Source: Acidipropionibacterium acidipropionici (GTDB lineage: Bacteria; Actinomycetota; Actinomycetes; Propionibacteriales; Propionibacteriaceae). From it: a stretch of DNA of 64,000 nt. Made by a program: the position numbers and the translations under genes. The DNA lies in contig NZ_CP013126.1 of NCBI RefSeq assembly GCF_001441165.1, positions 1,951,551-2,015,550 of the forward strand. Direction: 5' to 3'. The notes under the pieces were generated by a model. The model was not told the DNA's origin, ran no database searches, and saw only the letters and a program-made list of their open reading frames with translations. Within the stretch, counting starts at the first letter, position 1. Each line of letters starts with the position of its first letter. Shown here piece after piece: positions 15,174-23,003 of this stretch.

Positions 15174-17762
15174 TCAGGGTCTGTCCGTGTCGGTCCTGCG
15201 CACGGTCCCCGCCGTCCCGTCGATCGTCACCACCTCGCCGGTGCGCAGCGAGCGGGTGGCCGAACCGGTGCCCAGGACCGCCGGGATCCCGTACTCCCGG
15301 GCCACGATCGAGGAGTGGCTGAGCGGCCCGCCTATGTCGGTGATCACCCCGGCCGCCATCGCGAACAGCGGTGTCCAGGCGGGCGTGGTGATGGCCGCCA
15401 CCAGGATCTCGCCGGGCCGGAAGGTGGCGAACTCGCTAGGGTCGGTGAGCACCCGTACCGGGAAGGTGACGGTGCCCCCGCTGCCTCCGATGCCGCGCAG
15501 CACGGCGTCATTGCTCTCCCGGGCCGGCATGAATCGGTCCCAGATGTGCCAGATCGAGCGCTCGGGCAGCATCTGCGGGGGCTGGGCCAGTGCCTGGCCG
15601 CGCCAGATGCGCTGTCTCTCATCGACGACGGCGGCCCGGGTCGGCAGTGTTGTGACGCCGGCGTCCAGGGACGCCGCCAGCTCGGCGAGCTCGTCGCGGC
15701 GCAGCCAGAACACCTCATCGGGCTCGGCCAGAGTGCCGGCCGTCACAAGTCGCGACCCCAGGGTGCGCAGCGCCCGCCGGGCGGCCGGCCACCCCAGGCC
15801 GACCCCGGCCAGGGCGTCCTCCCGGACCGGCGCAAGGCGCTGCGCCCAGCCCAGCAGCCGGTCGAAGGTGCGGCGGATCGGTCGGGACAGATGTCCGCGG
15901 ATCCGCTCGGCTCCCGCCTCGCGGTCCTTCGATGCTCTGTCCCGGCGCGCTGTCGGATCGGTGCCCTCGCCGCGCAGGTACATGGCGAAGACCTCCCACA
16001 GGAGGTCCGGGGTGTCGGCCGCCACTGGGCGCATGAGATCCAGGGTGTAGGTGGCGTGCCCGTACCGGCGCAGGTGCTCGGCCAGCCGGTCCTCGAACTG
16101 CGTCCAGATCCCCGGGTCCACCTCGGGCGGGCATTCCCGCGGAAACCTCCCGGCGTCCAGCAGTGCCCGTGCCAGGGCGGTGTGCTGCCGGGCCCAGGTG
16201 CCGAGGTCGTAGAGGGACTGCTCGGTGCGGATCGGGGCGGAGTCGTAGCCGAACAGCAGGGATGCCGGATCGGGGTCGCCAGCGCGGTGCACCCGTCTGC
16301 AGAATGCGGTGAGAGTGGTCTCGGCGGTGACGACCACCGGGATGACGGTCTGGACGGCGGTGTAATAGGCGAACCCGGCATGGGACAGACGCTCGGCCGA
16401 GCTCAGCAGGTCCCGGGCCTTCGCCGACCCCAGATCGCGCGCCGACTCCTCCTCGACGACGGCCCGGTAGCGGGGGAGTGCCCGGGTGCGCCAGAATCGG
16501 GGCCCACCGAGGCCCTTGGTCGCGATGCGAGGGGTCATCAGGGTCGCTTTGCCCATCATCGCGGCCATGTCGGCGTCGCCGTACTGGTAGTAGGCGTACC
16601 CGTTGATGGTGATGAAGGCCATGCCCTTGCCGCGGGCGAATCCGGGGCGCCCCGAGGCGTCGGTGAGGGTCTCGTCCATTGCGGGGAAGACGTGCTCACC
16701 GGCGAGGTCGGCGAACAGGGGGCTGAGCGGATCGGGCATCTGCTCGATGATGCTGGCGCGGAAGAACCCGGCATGACGACGCGGCACCGGCCAGGAGGTC
16801 GGCCTGGGGCCGGTCGGGGCAGGAAGGGAGACGATCGGGCGGGCCTGGGTGATGACGAATCCGGTGCCGGCCAGGGCCCATTCGATGTCCTGGGGCGCCC
16901 CGTAGTGCTCGGCGATGCGCGTGCCCCAGGCGGCCAGATCCAGAGCCTGGGCGTCGGTGAGCACCGGCGCTGACCGCCGGAGCGGGGGGACCGGCCGACG
17001 GTCGGTACCGCTCTCGGCATCGGGGACCACCATCACGGCCTTGTCGGCGGTATCGCGTGAGAGCACCACGGAGGCCGCTGTGTCGACGACCAGATCGTCG
17101 GTGTCCACCATGCCGGAGACCACGGCTTCGCCCAGCCCCCAGGCGGCCGAGATGAGGGTCTCCTCGCGGCGTCCGGTTGCGGGATTGGCGGTGAACATGA
17201 CGCCGGCGGCGTCGGCAGGTGCCATCTCCTGGATCACCACCGCCAGGGCGAGGTCCTCGGCGCCGATGCCGCGCTCGGCCCGGTAGGTCAGGGCGCGGGC
17301 GGTGAACAGCGAGGTCCAGCAGTCGCGGACGGCGTCCAGGACGGCATGCTCGCCGCGGACGTACAGGTAGGTCTCCTGCTGCCCGGCGAAGCTGGCGTCC
17401 TCCAGATCCTCGGTGGTGGCCGAGGAGCGGACAGCGACCGGCGGTCTGCCGAGGGCGCTCCATGCTGCGAGGAGATCGGAGCGGATGCCCTCGGGAATCG
17501 TGACGTCGCTGAACAGCGCGGCGATCCGGGCGGCCGTCTGGTCGGTGCCGGCGGGGTCCTTGGGATCCACCGAGCCGGCCAGTGACGCCAGCTCGCCGGC
17601 GATCCCGGCCTCGGCGATCGCCCGCCGATAGGCGTCGGTGGTGAGGACGAAGCCCGGCGGCACGGGGATCCCGGCCGTCGTCAACTCGCCCAGGTTGGCG
17701 CCCTTGCCGCCCACCGTCTCGATGTCTGTGCGGGAGATGTCACGGAACCAGAGCAGGTTCAT
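15174..17762 (-). CDS. PEP-utilising protein, rifampin-phosphotransferase-like
   Basis: An 862-residue protein in three parts. The N-terminal ATP-grasp domain shows GGKGANLGEL, VAVRSSATTEDLEDASFAGQ and the repeated VIQEMAPADAAGVMFTANP. A large middle domain carries no familiar motif. The C-terminal swivelling phosphohistidine domain has GGPLSHSSIVARE, with the predicted catalytic His near residue 816. Order and length match rifampin phosphotransferases (about 865 residues) rather than PEP synthase, which has a C-terminal TIM barrel that is absent here. Start at ATG 17762 (MNLLWFRDI); the longer open frame upstream is unlikely. The real substrate could be another alcohol or dikinase substrate; rifamycin is only the best family guess. 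Confidence 0.8.
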   Translation of the reverse strand: MNLLWFRDISRTDIETVGGKGANLGELTTAGIPVPPGFVLTTDAYRRAIAEAGIAGELASLAGSVDPKDPAGTDQTAARIAALFSDVTIPEGIRSDLLAAWSALGRPPVAVRSSATTEDLEDASFAGQQETYLYVRGEHAVLDAVRDCWTSLFTARALTYRAERGIGAEDLALAVVIQEMAPADAAGVMFTANPATGRREETLISAAWGLGEAVVSGMVDTDDLVVDTAASVVLSRDTADKAVMVVPDAESGTDRRPVPPLRRSAPVLTDAQALDLAAWGTRIAEHYGAPQDIEWALAGTGFVITQARPIVSLPAPTGPRPTSWPVPRRHAGFFRASIIEQMPDPLSPLFADLAGEHVFPAMDETLTDASGRPGFARGKGMAFITINGYAYYQYGDADMAAMMGKATLMTPRIATKGLGGPRFWRTRALPRYRAVVEEESARDLGSAKARDLLSSAERLSHAGFAYYTAVQTVIPVVVTAETTLTAFCRRVHRAGDPDPASLLFGYDSAPIRTEQSLYDLGTWARQHTALARALLDAGRFPRECPPEVDPGIWTQFEDRLAEHLRRYGHATYTLDLMRPVAADTPDLLWEVFAMYLRGEGTDPTARRDRASKDREAGAERIRGHLSRPIRRTFDRLLGWAQRLAPVREDALAGVGLGWPAARRALRTLGSRLVTAGTLAEPDEVFWLRRDELAELAASLDAGVTTLPTRAAVVDERQRIWRGQALAQPPQMLPERSIWHIWDRFMPARESNDAVLRGIGGSGGTVTFPVRVLTDPSEFATFRPGEILVAAITTPAWTPLFAMAAGVITDIGGPLSHSSIVAREYGIPAVLGTGSATRSLRTGEVVTIDGTAGTVRRTDTDRP

Positions 17763-17891
17763 ACCCGGTCGCCTTCTTCGCCTGTCAGCGGCCTCTGATG
17801 GGCTGCGCGTGATTGGGAAGCGTACTCCCGGGAGAGGCGGGCGGACAGGGGCCGGTTCGCGCACCGGGGTCTCGTGACTCGCCCCGCGCTA

Positions 17892-17929
17892 CACTATGGC
17901 AAAACGCATTACGGCTATACGCACTATGG
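17892..17929. promoter_or_regulatory. direct repeat CACTATGG x2 in a promoter region
   Basis: CACTATGG occurs at 17892-17899 and again at 17922-17929, about three helical turns apart, in an A/T-enriched stretch 14 bp before the start at 17943. It may be a paired binding site for a regulator of the NAD(P)-binding protein gene, possibly the PadR protein encoded beyond it. Confidence 0.35.
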
Positions 17930-17942
17930 TGAGGAGTTCGTC

Positions 17943-18572
17943 ATGAGGTTGTTCGTTGTCGGCGCGACCGGGCGCACGGGTGGCTTGGTCGTCCAGCAGG
18001 CACTGGAGCGAGGGCATGAGGTCACGGCATTCACCAGGCGTCCGGAGGCGGTGGGGCTGAGCCATCCGCAGCTGCATGTGGCGCGAGGGGACGGTCTGAA
18101 CGTCGCCGACCTCTCTCAGGTCGTCGGCCACGACGCCGTCCTGTCGATCGTGGCTGCCCCGGATCGCCGGCCCACGACGCTCGCCGAGCAGGTTGCGCGA
18201 AATCTCGTGAGGGCCATGTCCGCGGCCGGTGTCGCCAGACTCGTGGTGACGAGCAGCCATGCGCTGGTGGCGACCAGGCCGAAAGCCGCCCTGCTGCTCG
18301 TACGGGCGCTGCTGCGTCACGCATATGCAGATGCCCGCAATATGGAGGCGGTCCTGCGGGCTTCCGACCTGGACTGGCGGATCGTGCGAGCGAATCGGCT
18401 TGTCGACGGGCCGGGAGTGGGATCAGTGGTGCGGATGCCGGGTGGCCGGGATTTCGACGGCGGGCTCAACGAGCTGAGCCGGGCCGATCTGGCGGCCACT
18501 CTCCTGGACGTTGTGGCCGATGATGCCCTGGTGCGGCAGGCCATCGAGGTGACGGGAGCGCGCCTCCCATGA
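17943..18572 (+). CDS. NAD(P)-binding atypical SDR (NmrA/SDR_a5-like)
   Basis: A 209-residue Rossmann protein. The dinucleotide-binding motif is LFVVGATGRTGGLVVQQAL at the N-terminus. TRRPEAVG follows, where a basic residue favours NADPH, then VARGDGLNVADL and VVTSSHAL. The length and lack of the classical YxxxK place it with atypical SDRs of the NAD(P)H-binding/flavin-reductase-like group. Start at ATG 17943, preceded by GAGGAG. It is convergent with the PadR-type regulator; the gene pair is common and suggests a redox-stress function, but the substrate is unknown. Confidence 0.83.
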   Translation: MRLFVVGATGRTGGLVVQQALERGHEVTAFTRRPEAVGLSHPQLHVARGDGLNVADLSQVVGHDAVLSIVAAPDRRPTTLAEQVARNLVRAMSAAGVARLVVTSSHALVATRPKAALLLVRALLRHAYADARNMEAVLRASDLDWRIVRANRLVDGPGVGSVVRMPGGRDFDGGLNELSRADLAATLLDVVADDALVRQAIEVTGARLP

Positions 18573-18637
18573 GTGGCGAAGCCCTCGTGCTCAACGGCTG
18601 CGACGCATGGGACGGAATCAGGAGAGGATCCGGGCGT

Positions 18638-19249
18638 TCAGGGCCGGGCTCGCTGCCGGTCGGCTTCGGCGAACGCGTCGAGCCACCTCAGCTCCCCCGA
18701 TTCGATCCGCTCCACGAGGCTGGATACCCAGTCTCGTTCCGCGTTGAGGCAAGCGAGCTCGAAATCGGACTCGATGAGCAGCAACGGCTCGACGTCGGTG
18801 GCTGCGGCGAGATCGGCTGTGAGCTGCTCGACGGAGGCGGTCAGAATCTCGCCGCGGGTTCGCAGAGCCGAGGCGGCCTCCTCACGGGTGAGCACCGCGA
18901 TGAACGACAGGGCGGCATAGGTGATGTCGGAGTCCGGGGTGGGTGTCGTCAGCAGGATCCTGACCCGGCGGCGCACCTCCTGGCGCCCTGTCGGCGTCAG
19001 TTCGTAGACGGTTCGCTCGGGACGTCCCGCACGGCGCTCGGTGGCGACAGCTTCGATGAGGCCGGATCTCTCCAGCTTGTCGACGGCATGGTAGAGGCTG
19101 CGGGGGAGTCCGGTCACGAAGACCTTCCCGGTCTGGATGAGGAGCCGGTGGATGTCATACGGGTGCCGCGGCCCGGTCGACAGCAGTGCGAGCACCGCAA
19201 GCGTCGGCAGGTCACGGTCTGCCCGGTTGAGGGTGTCGATGCGTCCCAC
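18638..19249 (-). CDS. PadR-family transcriptional regulator
   Basis: A 203-residue regulator. The PadR winged helix spans residues about 15-95 with AVLALLSTGPRHPYDIHRLL, LPRSLYHAVDKLERSGLIEA and the wing RRAGRPERTVYELTPTGRQE. The C-terminal alpha-helical dimerisation domain (AALSFIAVLTREEAASALRT) corresponds to the Vir_act_alpha_C type. It probably senses a small phenolic or drug-like ligand. Convergent with the NAD(P)-binding protein gene, 65 bp apart. Confidence 0.87.
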   Translation of the reverse strand: MGRIDTLNRADRDLPTLAVLALLSTGPRHPYDIHRLLIQTGKVFVTGLPRSLYHAVDKLERSGLIEAVATERRAGRPERTVYELTPTGRQEVRRRVRILLTTPTPDSDITYAALSFIAVLTREEAASALRTRGEILTASVEQLTADLAAATDVEPLLLIESDFELACLNAERDWVSSLVERIESGELRWLDAFAEADRQRARP

Positions 19250-19356
19250 GCCGGGAGCCTATCCGCTCGGACGCCGTCCGCAATACTGCGAATCGCATGA
19301 GGGCGGGTCGTGATCATGACGAGGATCAGATCGATGAGGCATGAGGAGGTGGCGTC

Positions 19357-19857
19357 ATGAGGGACGAGATGAATGAGGCCTGGAAGGTTGCCGGGCGGTC
19401 GGCGCGATGGTTCGCGAAGAACTATCCGGTGATCGCGTCGTTCGGGGCCTTGGCGTCGGTGCAGCGGTTCGTGGCTGTTCGCGGCGTGCGGGGCGGCGCG
19501 TGGGCCGCTGGTGTGACGGGCGAGGTGCTGACCGCCGCAGCCCGGATCGGGCTGTCGGTCTGGTGCGCCAGGAGGGTGTTCGCGGACTGTCCGGTGCCGC
19601 TGCGTGATGTGCCTGGCAGAGTATGGCGCCACGGGCGCTCGCATCCGGGGGAGGTCGCTGCCGGGGCGGCCCTGCTCGCCGGGCTCACCGTCGTGTCGAA
19701 GGTGATCCCGGATGCGGCGATCGCGCAGCTTGATGAGGCGTCGCGGAGGCGGGCCTCGGCCTGGGAGTTGGCGGTCAAGAACGTGACTGTCATTCCGTTC
19801 ACGACGGTGTGGATGGTCATCGGGATGAGGCACGCGGTGGATCAGGCACGGCCCTGA
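19357..19857 (+). CDS. hypothetical protein with weak membrane segments
   Basis: A 166-residue protein with Ala/Val-rich segments (around residues 25-60, 100-115 and 145-160) that could be two or three membrane helices. It is basic overall. GAGGAGGT precedes the ATG with good spacing. I recognise no family. It is the last gene before the repeat-bearing stretch and the HNH endonuclease gene on the other strand. Confidence 0.6.
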   Translation: MRDEMNEAWKVAGRSARWFAKNYPVIASFGALASVQRFVAVRGVRGGAWAAGVTGEVLTAAARIGLSVWCARRVFADCPVPLRDVPGRVWRHGRSHPGEVAAGAALLAGLTVVSKVIPDAAIAQLDEASRRRASAWELAVKNVTVIPFTTVWMVIGMRHAVDQARP

Positions 19858-20151
19858 GGCGCTGAACCACCCGAGGAGATGGTCGAGGGTGCGGGCACGC
19901 GTCAGTGCACGTCGTTGACATGTCGACATCCGTGGCACCGCCGTTGCGCCGGGTCGTGCCCTGCCTCCGGTCCCGGCCGGATCCCGTCCTTGGCGCTTCT
20001 GCCCCGGCGAGGTCCGGTCGGGAGGGGCGCTGTCTCCGGTCCCCACCCCATCCGGCGCTGCCTCCGGTCCCCACACCATCCGGCGCTGGCCCGTTCTGTC
20101 CCGCCGTCTTCCCGCCGGGTGGAGCCCTGCCTCCGGTCCTACTCCCTGGTC
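19858..20151. other. non-coding stretch with repeated CTCCGGTC units
   Basis: Between the convergent hypothetical gene and the HNH gene no coding frame is convincing. The octamer CTCCGGTC recurs several times (near 19965, 20034, 20062 and 20130), two of these within a longer direct repeat. It may hold 3' ends of both transcripts; no strong terminator hairpin was found. Confidence 0.5.
20034..20088. repeat. 27-bp direct repeat, two copies in tandem
   Basis: Bases 20034-20060 and 20062-20088 are identical except for one position (C/A), with a period of 28 bp. Both begin CTCCGGTCCCCAC and end CCATCCGGCGCTG. Confidence 0.85.
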
Positions 20152-21738
20152 TCAGGCGATGAGCGTGTCCTGGATCCCGGTGTCGGGTCGGTGGGCGGAG
20201 TTCTCCTGCTGGTTCTGGCTGTGGCTTTGGGGCGTCATGACTTCGGGTGCTGCCGTCGCCTTGGTCCGGTTCTGGGCGGAGTTCTCCCTATCATTCTCGC
20301 CGGGTGGGAGGTCGCGGCGGAGTCGGCGGGGTGGGTGGACGTGGGGTCGGCCGGTGTCGTCGAAGGTGATGCGCCATTGGTCGGCGGCGGGGTCGAATCG
20401 GTGGGGTTCGATGACGCCGTGGTGGTGGCGGCACACCAGCACCAGATTGTCGATGGATGTGGGTCCTCCGGCCCACCAGGGTGTGACGTGGTGGGCCTGG
20501 CAGGCCTGGGCTGGAACCTGGCAGCCGGGGAAGATGCAGCCCGTGTCGCGCAGCGCCAGGGTCTTGCGGATCTGGGGCGTGACGAGCCGGTGCTCCCTGC
20601 CCACGTCGAGGATCTCGGACTGGTCGCCCAGCACCAGGGGCAGGATTCCGGCGTCGCAGCAGGCGATCCTCACCTGGGAGGCTGACACATCAGCACCGGT
20701 CTCGCTGGTTCCGGTCAGCGCCGCCTGCAGCCGGGCCGCCGACACCTCATCCAACCGGCTCCCGTCGGGGCGGAAGCCGGTGGCCGCCGCATCGACGGCC
20801 AGCTGCAGCAGACCCATGTAGTCCAACGTCACCACAACGCGAGGCGCCTCACCGCCCGCGGCAGGGATCTGCCCGGCGTCCTGGAGGGTGGTGACCATGT
20901 CGACCATGGCATCGGCCTGCCGTTGGCCGGTGGAACGGTGCTCCCGCTCCTGAAGTGCCGTCCGCGCCGCGAAGTACTCCCCAGAACTCAGCTCCCCCGA
21001 GACTTTCTGCGCTTTGAGTGTCTCGAGTTCTCGGCGCTCGTCTCCCCGGCCGCGTTCCACGCAGGCGCCGATGACTGTGCGCAGCAGGTCGCCCTCGGTT
21101 TCTGGCAGTCGGCCCCAGAAGCGGACCGAGCCCCGCCCGTCCTCGGCGAAGTTCAGTTCACGCTCCCTGAGCGCTCGTTGCCGTCGCCGTTCGGCCTCAG
21201 CGGCCCGACCTGCCGCGGTGGGAGCCAACTCGGGGGACACCTGCTCCAGCACCCGATCAGCACTGCGGGCGATCTGACGGGTCGTGGCCCCGGCGGCCGC
21301 CTGCTCCAACAACACCCCCGCCGCCGCCTCGCGTTGCGACTCGGTCATGTCATGGCGGGGCAGCTCGCGCAGCACCGCACCGGCCGCAGCCGCCTTGCCC
21401 GGTGACACGGTCCCGGCCAGGGCGGCGTCGCGGACCCGCGGATCGGCGGTGATCCGCCCGGCCTGGTGGACCAGGCCGTTGGCCTCACTGGAGCTGCGGC
21501 CCTCGGTGAGGGCCAGGTAGTCGCTCAGCGGTGTGCCTGCTGTTTTCTCGGTGGCGCCGGATCGGGCGACCAGGTCGGTGTAGACCGCCGCGAGGGCGAT
21601 CATCCGGTCGGCGAGTGCCCGGGCCCGGTTCATGGCGGCGATCTTGCGGGTGTCGGGCATGCGGGTATCGCCGGTGTGGTCGATGGCGTCCAGCGCCTGT
21701 TCGATCACCCTGCTCGCTTCCCAGAAGTCCCGTCCCAT
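20152..21738 (-). CDS. DUF222/HNH endonuclease-domain protein
   Basis: A 528-residue protein with the actinobacterial DUF222 domain (residues about 10-330, mostly helical) and a C-terminal HNH nuclease. The HNH core runs GCIFPGCQVPAQACQAHHVTPW, then GGPTSIDNLVLVCRHHH, giving paired Cys and the His-His/Asn/His catalytic and metal residues. A low-complexity Gln/Asn-rich tail follows (SHSQNQQENSAH). The family is abundant and multi-copy in high-G+C actinobacteria, including propionibacteria; its role (mobile nuclease or repair) is unresolved. The ATG at 21738 follows a TAGAGT hexamer by 6 nt. Confidence 0.9.
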   Translation of the reverse strand: MGRDFWEASRVIEQALDAIDHTGDTRMPDTRKIAAMNRARALADRMIALAAVYTDLVARSGATEKTAGTPLSDYLALTEGRSSSEANGLVHQAGRITADPRVRDAALAGTVSPGKAAAAGAVLRELPRHDMTESQREAAAGVLLEQAAAGATTRQIARSADRVLEQVSPELAPTAAGRAAEAERRRQRALRERELNFAEDGRGSVRFWGRLPETEGDLLRTVIGACVERGRGDERRELETLKAQKVSGELSSGEYFAARTALQEREHRSTGQRQADAMVDMVTTLQDAGQIPAAGGEAPRVVVTLDYMGLLQLAVDAAATGFRPDGSRLDEVSAARLQAALTGTSETGADVSASQVRIACCDAGILPLVLGDQSEILDVGREHRLVTPQIRKTLALRDTGCIFPGCQVPAQACQAHHVTPWWAGGPTSIDNLVLVCRHHHGVIEPHRFDPAADQWRITFDDTGRPHVHPPRRLRRDLPPGENDRENSAQNRTKATAAPEVMTPQSHSQNQQENSAHRPDTGIQDTLIA

Positions 21739-21744
21739 GGAAGA

Positions 21745-21750
21745 ACTCTA
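21745..21750 (-). promoter_or_regulatory. -10 hexamer, leaderless-type, of the HNH gene
   Basis: Minus-strand TAGAGT, then 6 nt, then the ATG at 21738. The DNA just upstream (21760-21850) is unusually A/T-rich for this window. Confidence 0.45.
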
Positions 21751-22272
21751 GATCATGTGGACGCCATATACCAGACCTTGGACCTAAGAACAATGACCGC
21801 AGATTCTCGGTGTTTTATTAATGATCCGGGCCTCACGTTCGTGAATTCGACGAGTCTGGGGCGCGGCGGATATCGGGCCGGCGATGGAGTCTCAACGGTG
21901 CGCCCGAAATACCACTGCCGGCGTGCGGATTCTCCTGTCCGGCACGTCGGATCCGAGTGGATCCACACCTACCAGACCCCACTGACAGAACTGATCGGCT
22001 CGCGTCGTGCGCCCCGCCGAGCCCGGGAGGGCGGGAGTTGGGAACCGAGGGGATGAGCGGGACGGCGAAGGCGTACTCCCTGCTCCGGGCAGGGACCGCG
22101 CCACGCGGAGGTAGTTCGGCGCTCTGGACCGGCTTGCCGCGTCGTGCGACTCGGCGAAAGCGGTGCCGATGTCGGCGCCGACGTGAATCTCGAACGGGGT
22201 CAGGATGAGGGGCTCGTCCGCCAGGCTGCCGTGCGTTCCGGGCCGGGACCCCGACACCAAGGGGAGCGGCTA

Positions 22273-22326
22273 CTCCCAACACGCCGTCCCACAGCTCGCC
22301 GGGGCCGCCGCACGGCGTGTTGGGAG
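22273..22326. repeat. perfect 15-bp inverted repeat with 24-nt loop
   Basis: CTCCCAACACGCCGT at 22273-22287 is exactly complementary to ACGGCGTGTTGGGAG at 22312-22326. No T tract follows on either side, and no gene end lies within 500 bp, so a simple terminator role is not obvious. Confidence 0.9.
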
Positions 22327-22451
22327 GAAATTCCCCACAGCTGGAACACAGAGGCCGTGCCGGGCCGCAGTCTGCGCCTTGCTCGGGGCTGGACGCCGGG
22401 TCTGGGGTTTCGCACCCTCCGACGTCGGGAAGGACGGCCCGCAGCCACAGT

Positions 22452-22509
22452 CGGCAGGCCAGGGCGACGGTGGTGTGGGTGGGCGGCAGGCCAGGGCGAC
22501 GGTGGTGTG
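22452..22509. repeat. 26-bp perfect direct repeat
   Basis: Bases 22452-22477 are repeated without change at 22484-22509 (period 32 bp). The unit begins CGGCAGGCCAGGGCGACG. Not in a gene. Confidence 0.9.
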
Positions 22510-22746
22510 AGAGTGCGGGCGTGCGGCATGCCGGGGAGGGGTGGTCTGGGAGGGAGGCGGTCTGGGTGGCGCTGGTGCAGGAGAGCAGTGGGTCAGAGGT
22601 CGACGAATCATTGCCGGGAGGGGTCAGGGCTGTTCAGCCAGACATGGCCGGTCGTGTGGCGTTTCTGTCCGACACGCCGCGGGTCGCGCTGAATTACCCG
22701 GGTGGTCCGGGTGAAGCATTCCGGACCCGTCGGTCATCGTCTGACG

Positions 22747-22783
22747 CGTCGTCGATTTACGACACATGAGAGAATCGACGACG
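22747..22783. repeat. 11-bp perfect inverted repeat
   Basis: CGTCGTCGATT (22747-22757) and AATCGACGACG (22773-22783) pair across 15 nt. It lies immediately beside the larger hairpin at 22790-22833. Confidence 0.8.
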
Positions 22784-22789
22784 GCATGC

Positions 22790-22833
22790 AAAACTGGCGA
22801 CGGCATTGAAATACCAATGCCGTCGCCAGTTTT
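22790..22833 (-). terminator. large perfect hairpin (19-bp arms) after the mevalonate operon; repeat-family copy 1
   Basis: AAAACTGGCGACGGCATTG (22790-22808) pairs perfectly with 22815-22833 across a 6-nt loop. Read in the direction of the mevalonate operon it ends in CCAGTTTTGC, a Rho-independent terminator shape about 170 bp after the fni stop. The stem and its flanks (GACGGCAGGGA before, TTTGCATG.CGTCG after) recur at 29331-29370 in the same orientation relative to the gene upstream, so it belongs to a dispersed family. Confidence 0.75.
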
Positions 22834-22840
22834 CCCTGCC

Positions 22841-22960
22841 GTCGGGGTCGGAGGAGGTGCGTCGGGGACGGAGGGGGTGCGTCGGGGTCGGAGGGGGTGC
22901 TTCGAGGTCCGAGCGGGTGCTTCGAGGTCGGAGGGGGCTCTGCGAGGTCGTCCGGGACCC
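22841..22960. repeat. 20-bp tandem repeat, about six units
   Basis: Six consecutive 20-bp units. The first three are nearly identical to gtcggggtcggagggggtgc (22841-22860, 22861-22880, 22881-22900). The next two change the start to ttcgaggtc, and the sixth is degenerate. There are no spacers, so it is a minisatellite rather than CRISPR. It lies between the fni stop and the terminator hairpin, probably transcribed with the operon. Confidence 0.9.
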
Positions 22961-23003
22961 CGGATCGGAAGCCGTGGCGGTGCCGGGTCCGGCCCCGGGC
23001 TCC

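Larger units (their letters stand above)
21751..23003. other. 1.25-kb gene-free, repeat-rich intergenic region
   Basis: No open frame here has a recognisable protein, a good start site or consistent codon bias. Its first 100 bp are A/T-rich. The rest contains a 15-bp perfect inverted repeat, a 26-bp direct repeat, two adjacent hairpins and a 20-bp tandem repeat, listed separately. It lies between the promoter of the HNH gene and the 3' end of the mevalonate operon. It may be the relic of a mobile element or genes, or a site of repeated recombination. I see no transposase fragment. Confidence 0.6.

Noticed and set aside
20152-21738. Intein or group II intron because of the HNH motif
   Set aside because: The HNH is fused to a DUF222 domain, has no splicing blocks or reverse transcriptase, and the gene stands alone.
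21892-22260. Minus-strand frame of 122 codons upstream of the HNH gene
   Set aside because: It has a slightly more protein-like composition than its neighbours, but no start signal, no recognisable motif and a competing overlapping frame. Not strong enough to call even as a gene remnant.
22144-22692. Open frame of about 180 codons in the repeat-rich intergenic region
   Set aside because: It runs through the 15-bp inverted repeat and the 26-bp direct repeat, is extremely Arg/Gly-rich, and has no ribosome site or recognisable domain; a G+C-driven open frame.
22841-22960. CRISPR array
   Set aside because: Units are adjacent without spacers and drift in sequence; no cas genes nearby. It is a minisatellite.
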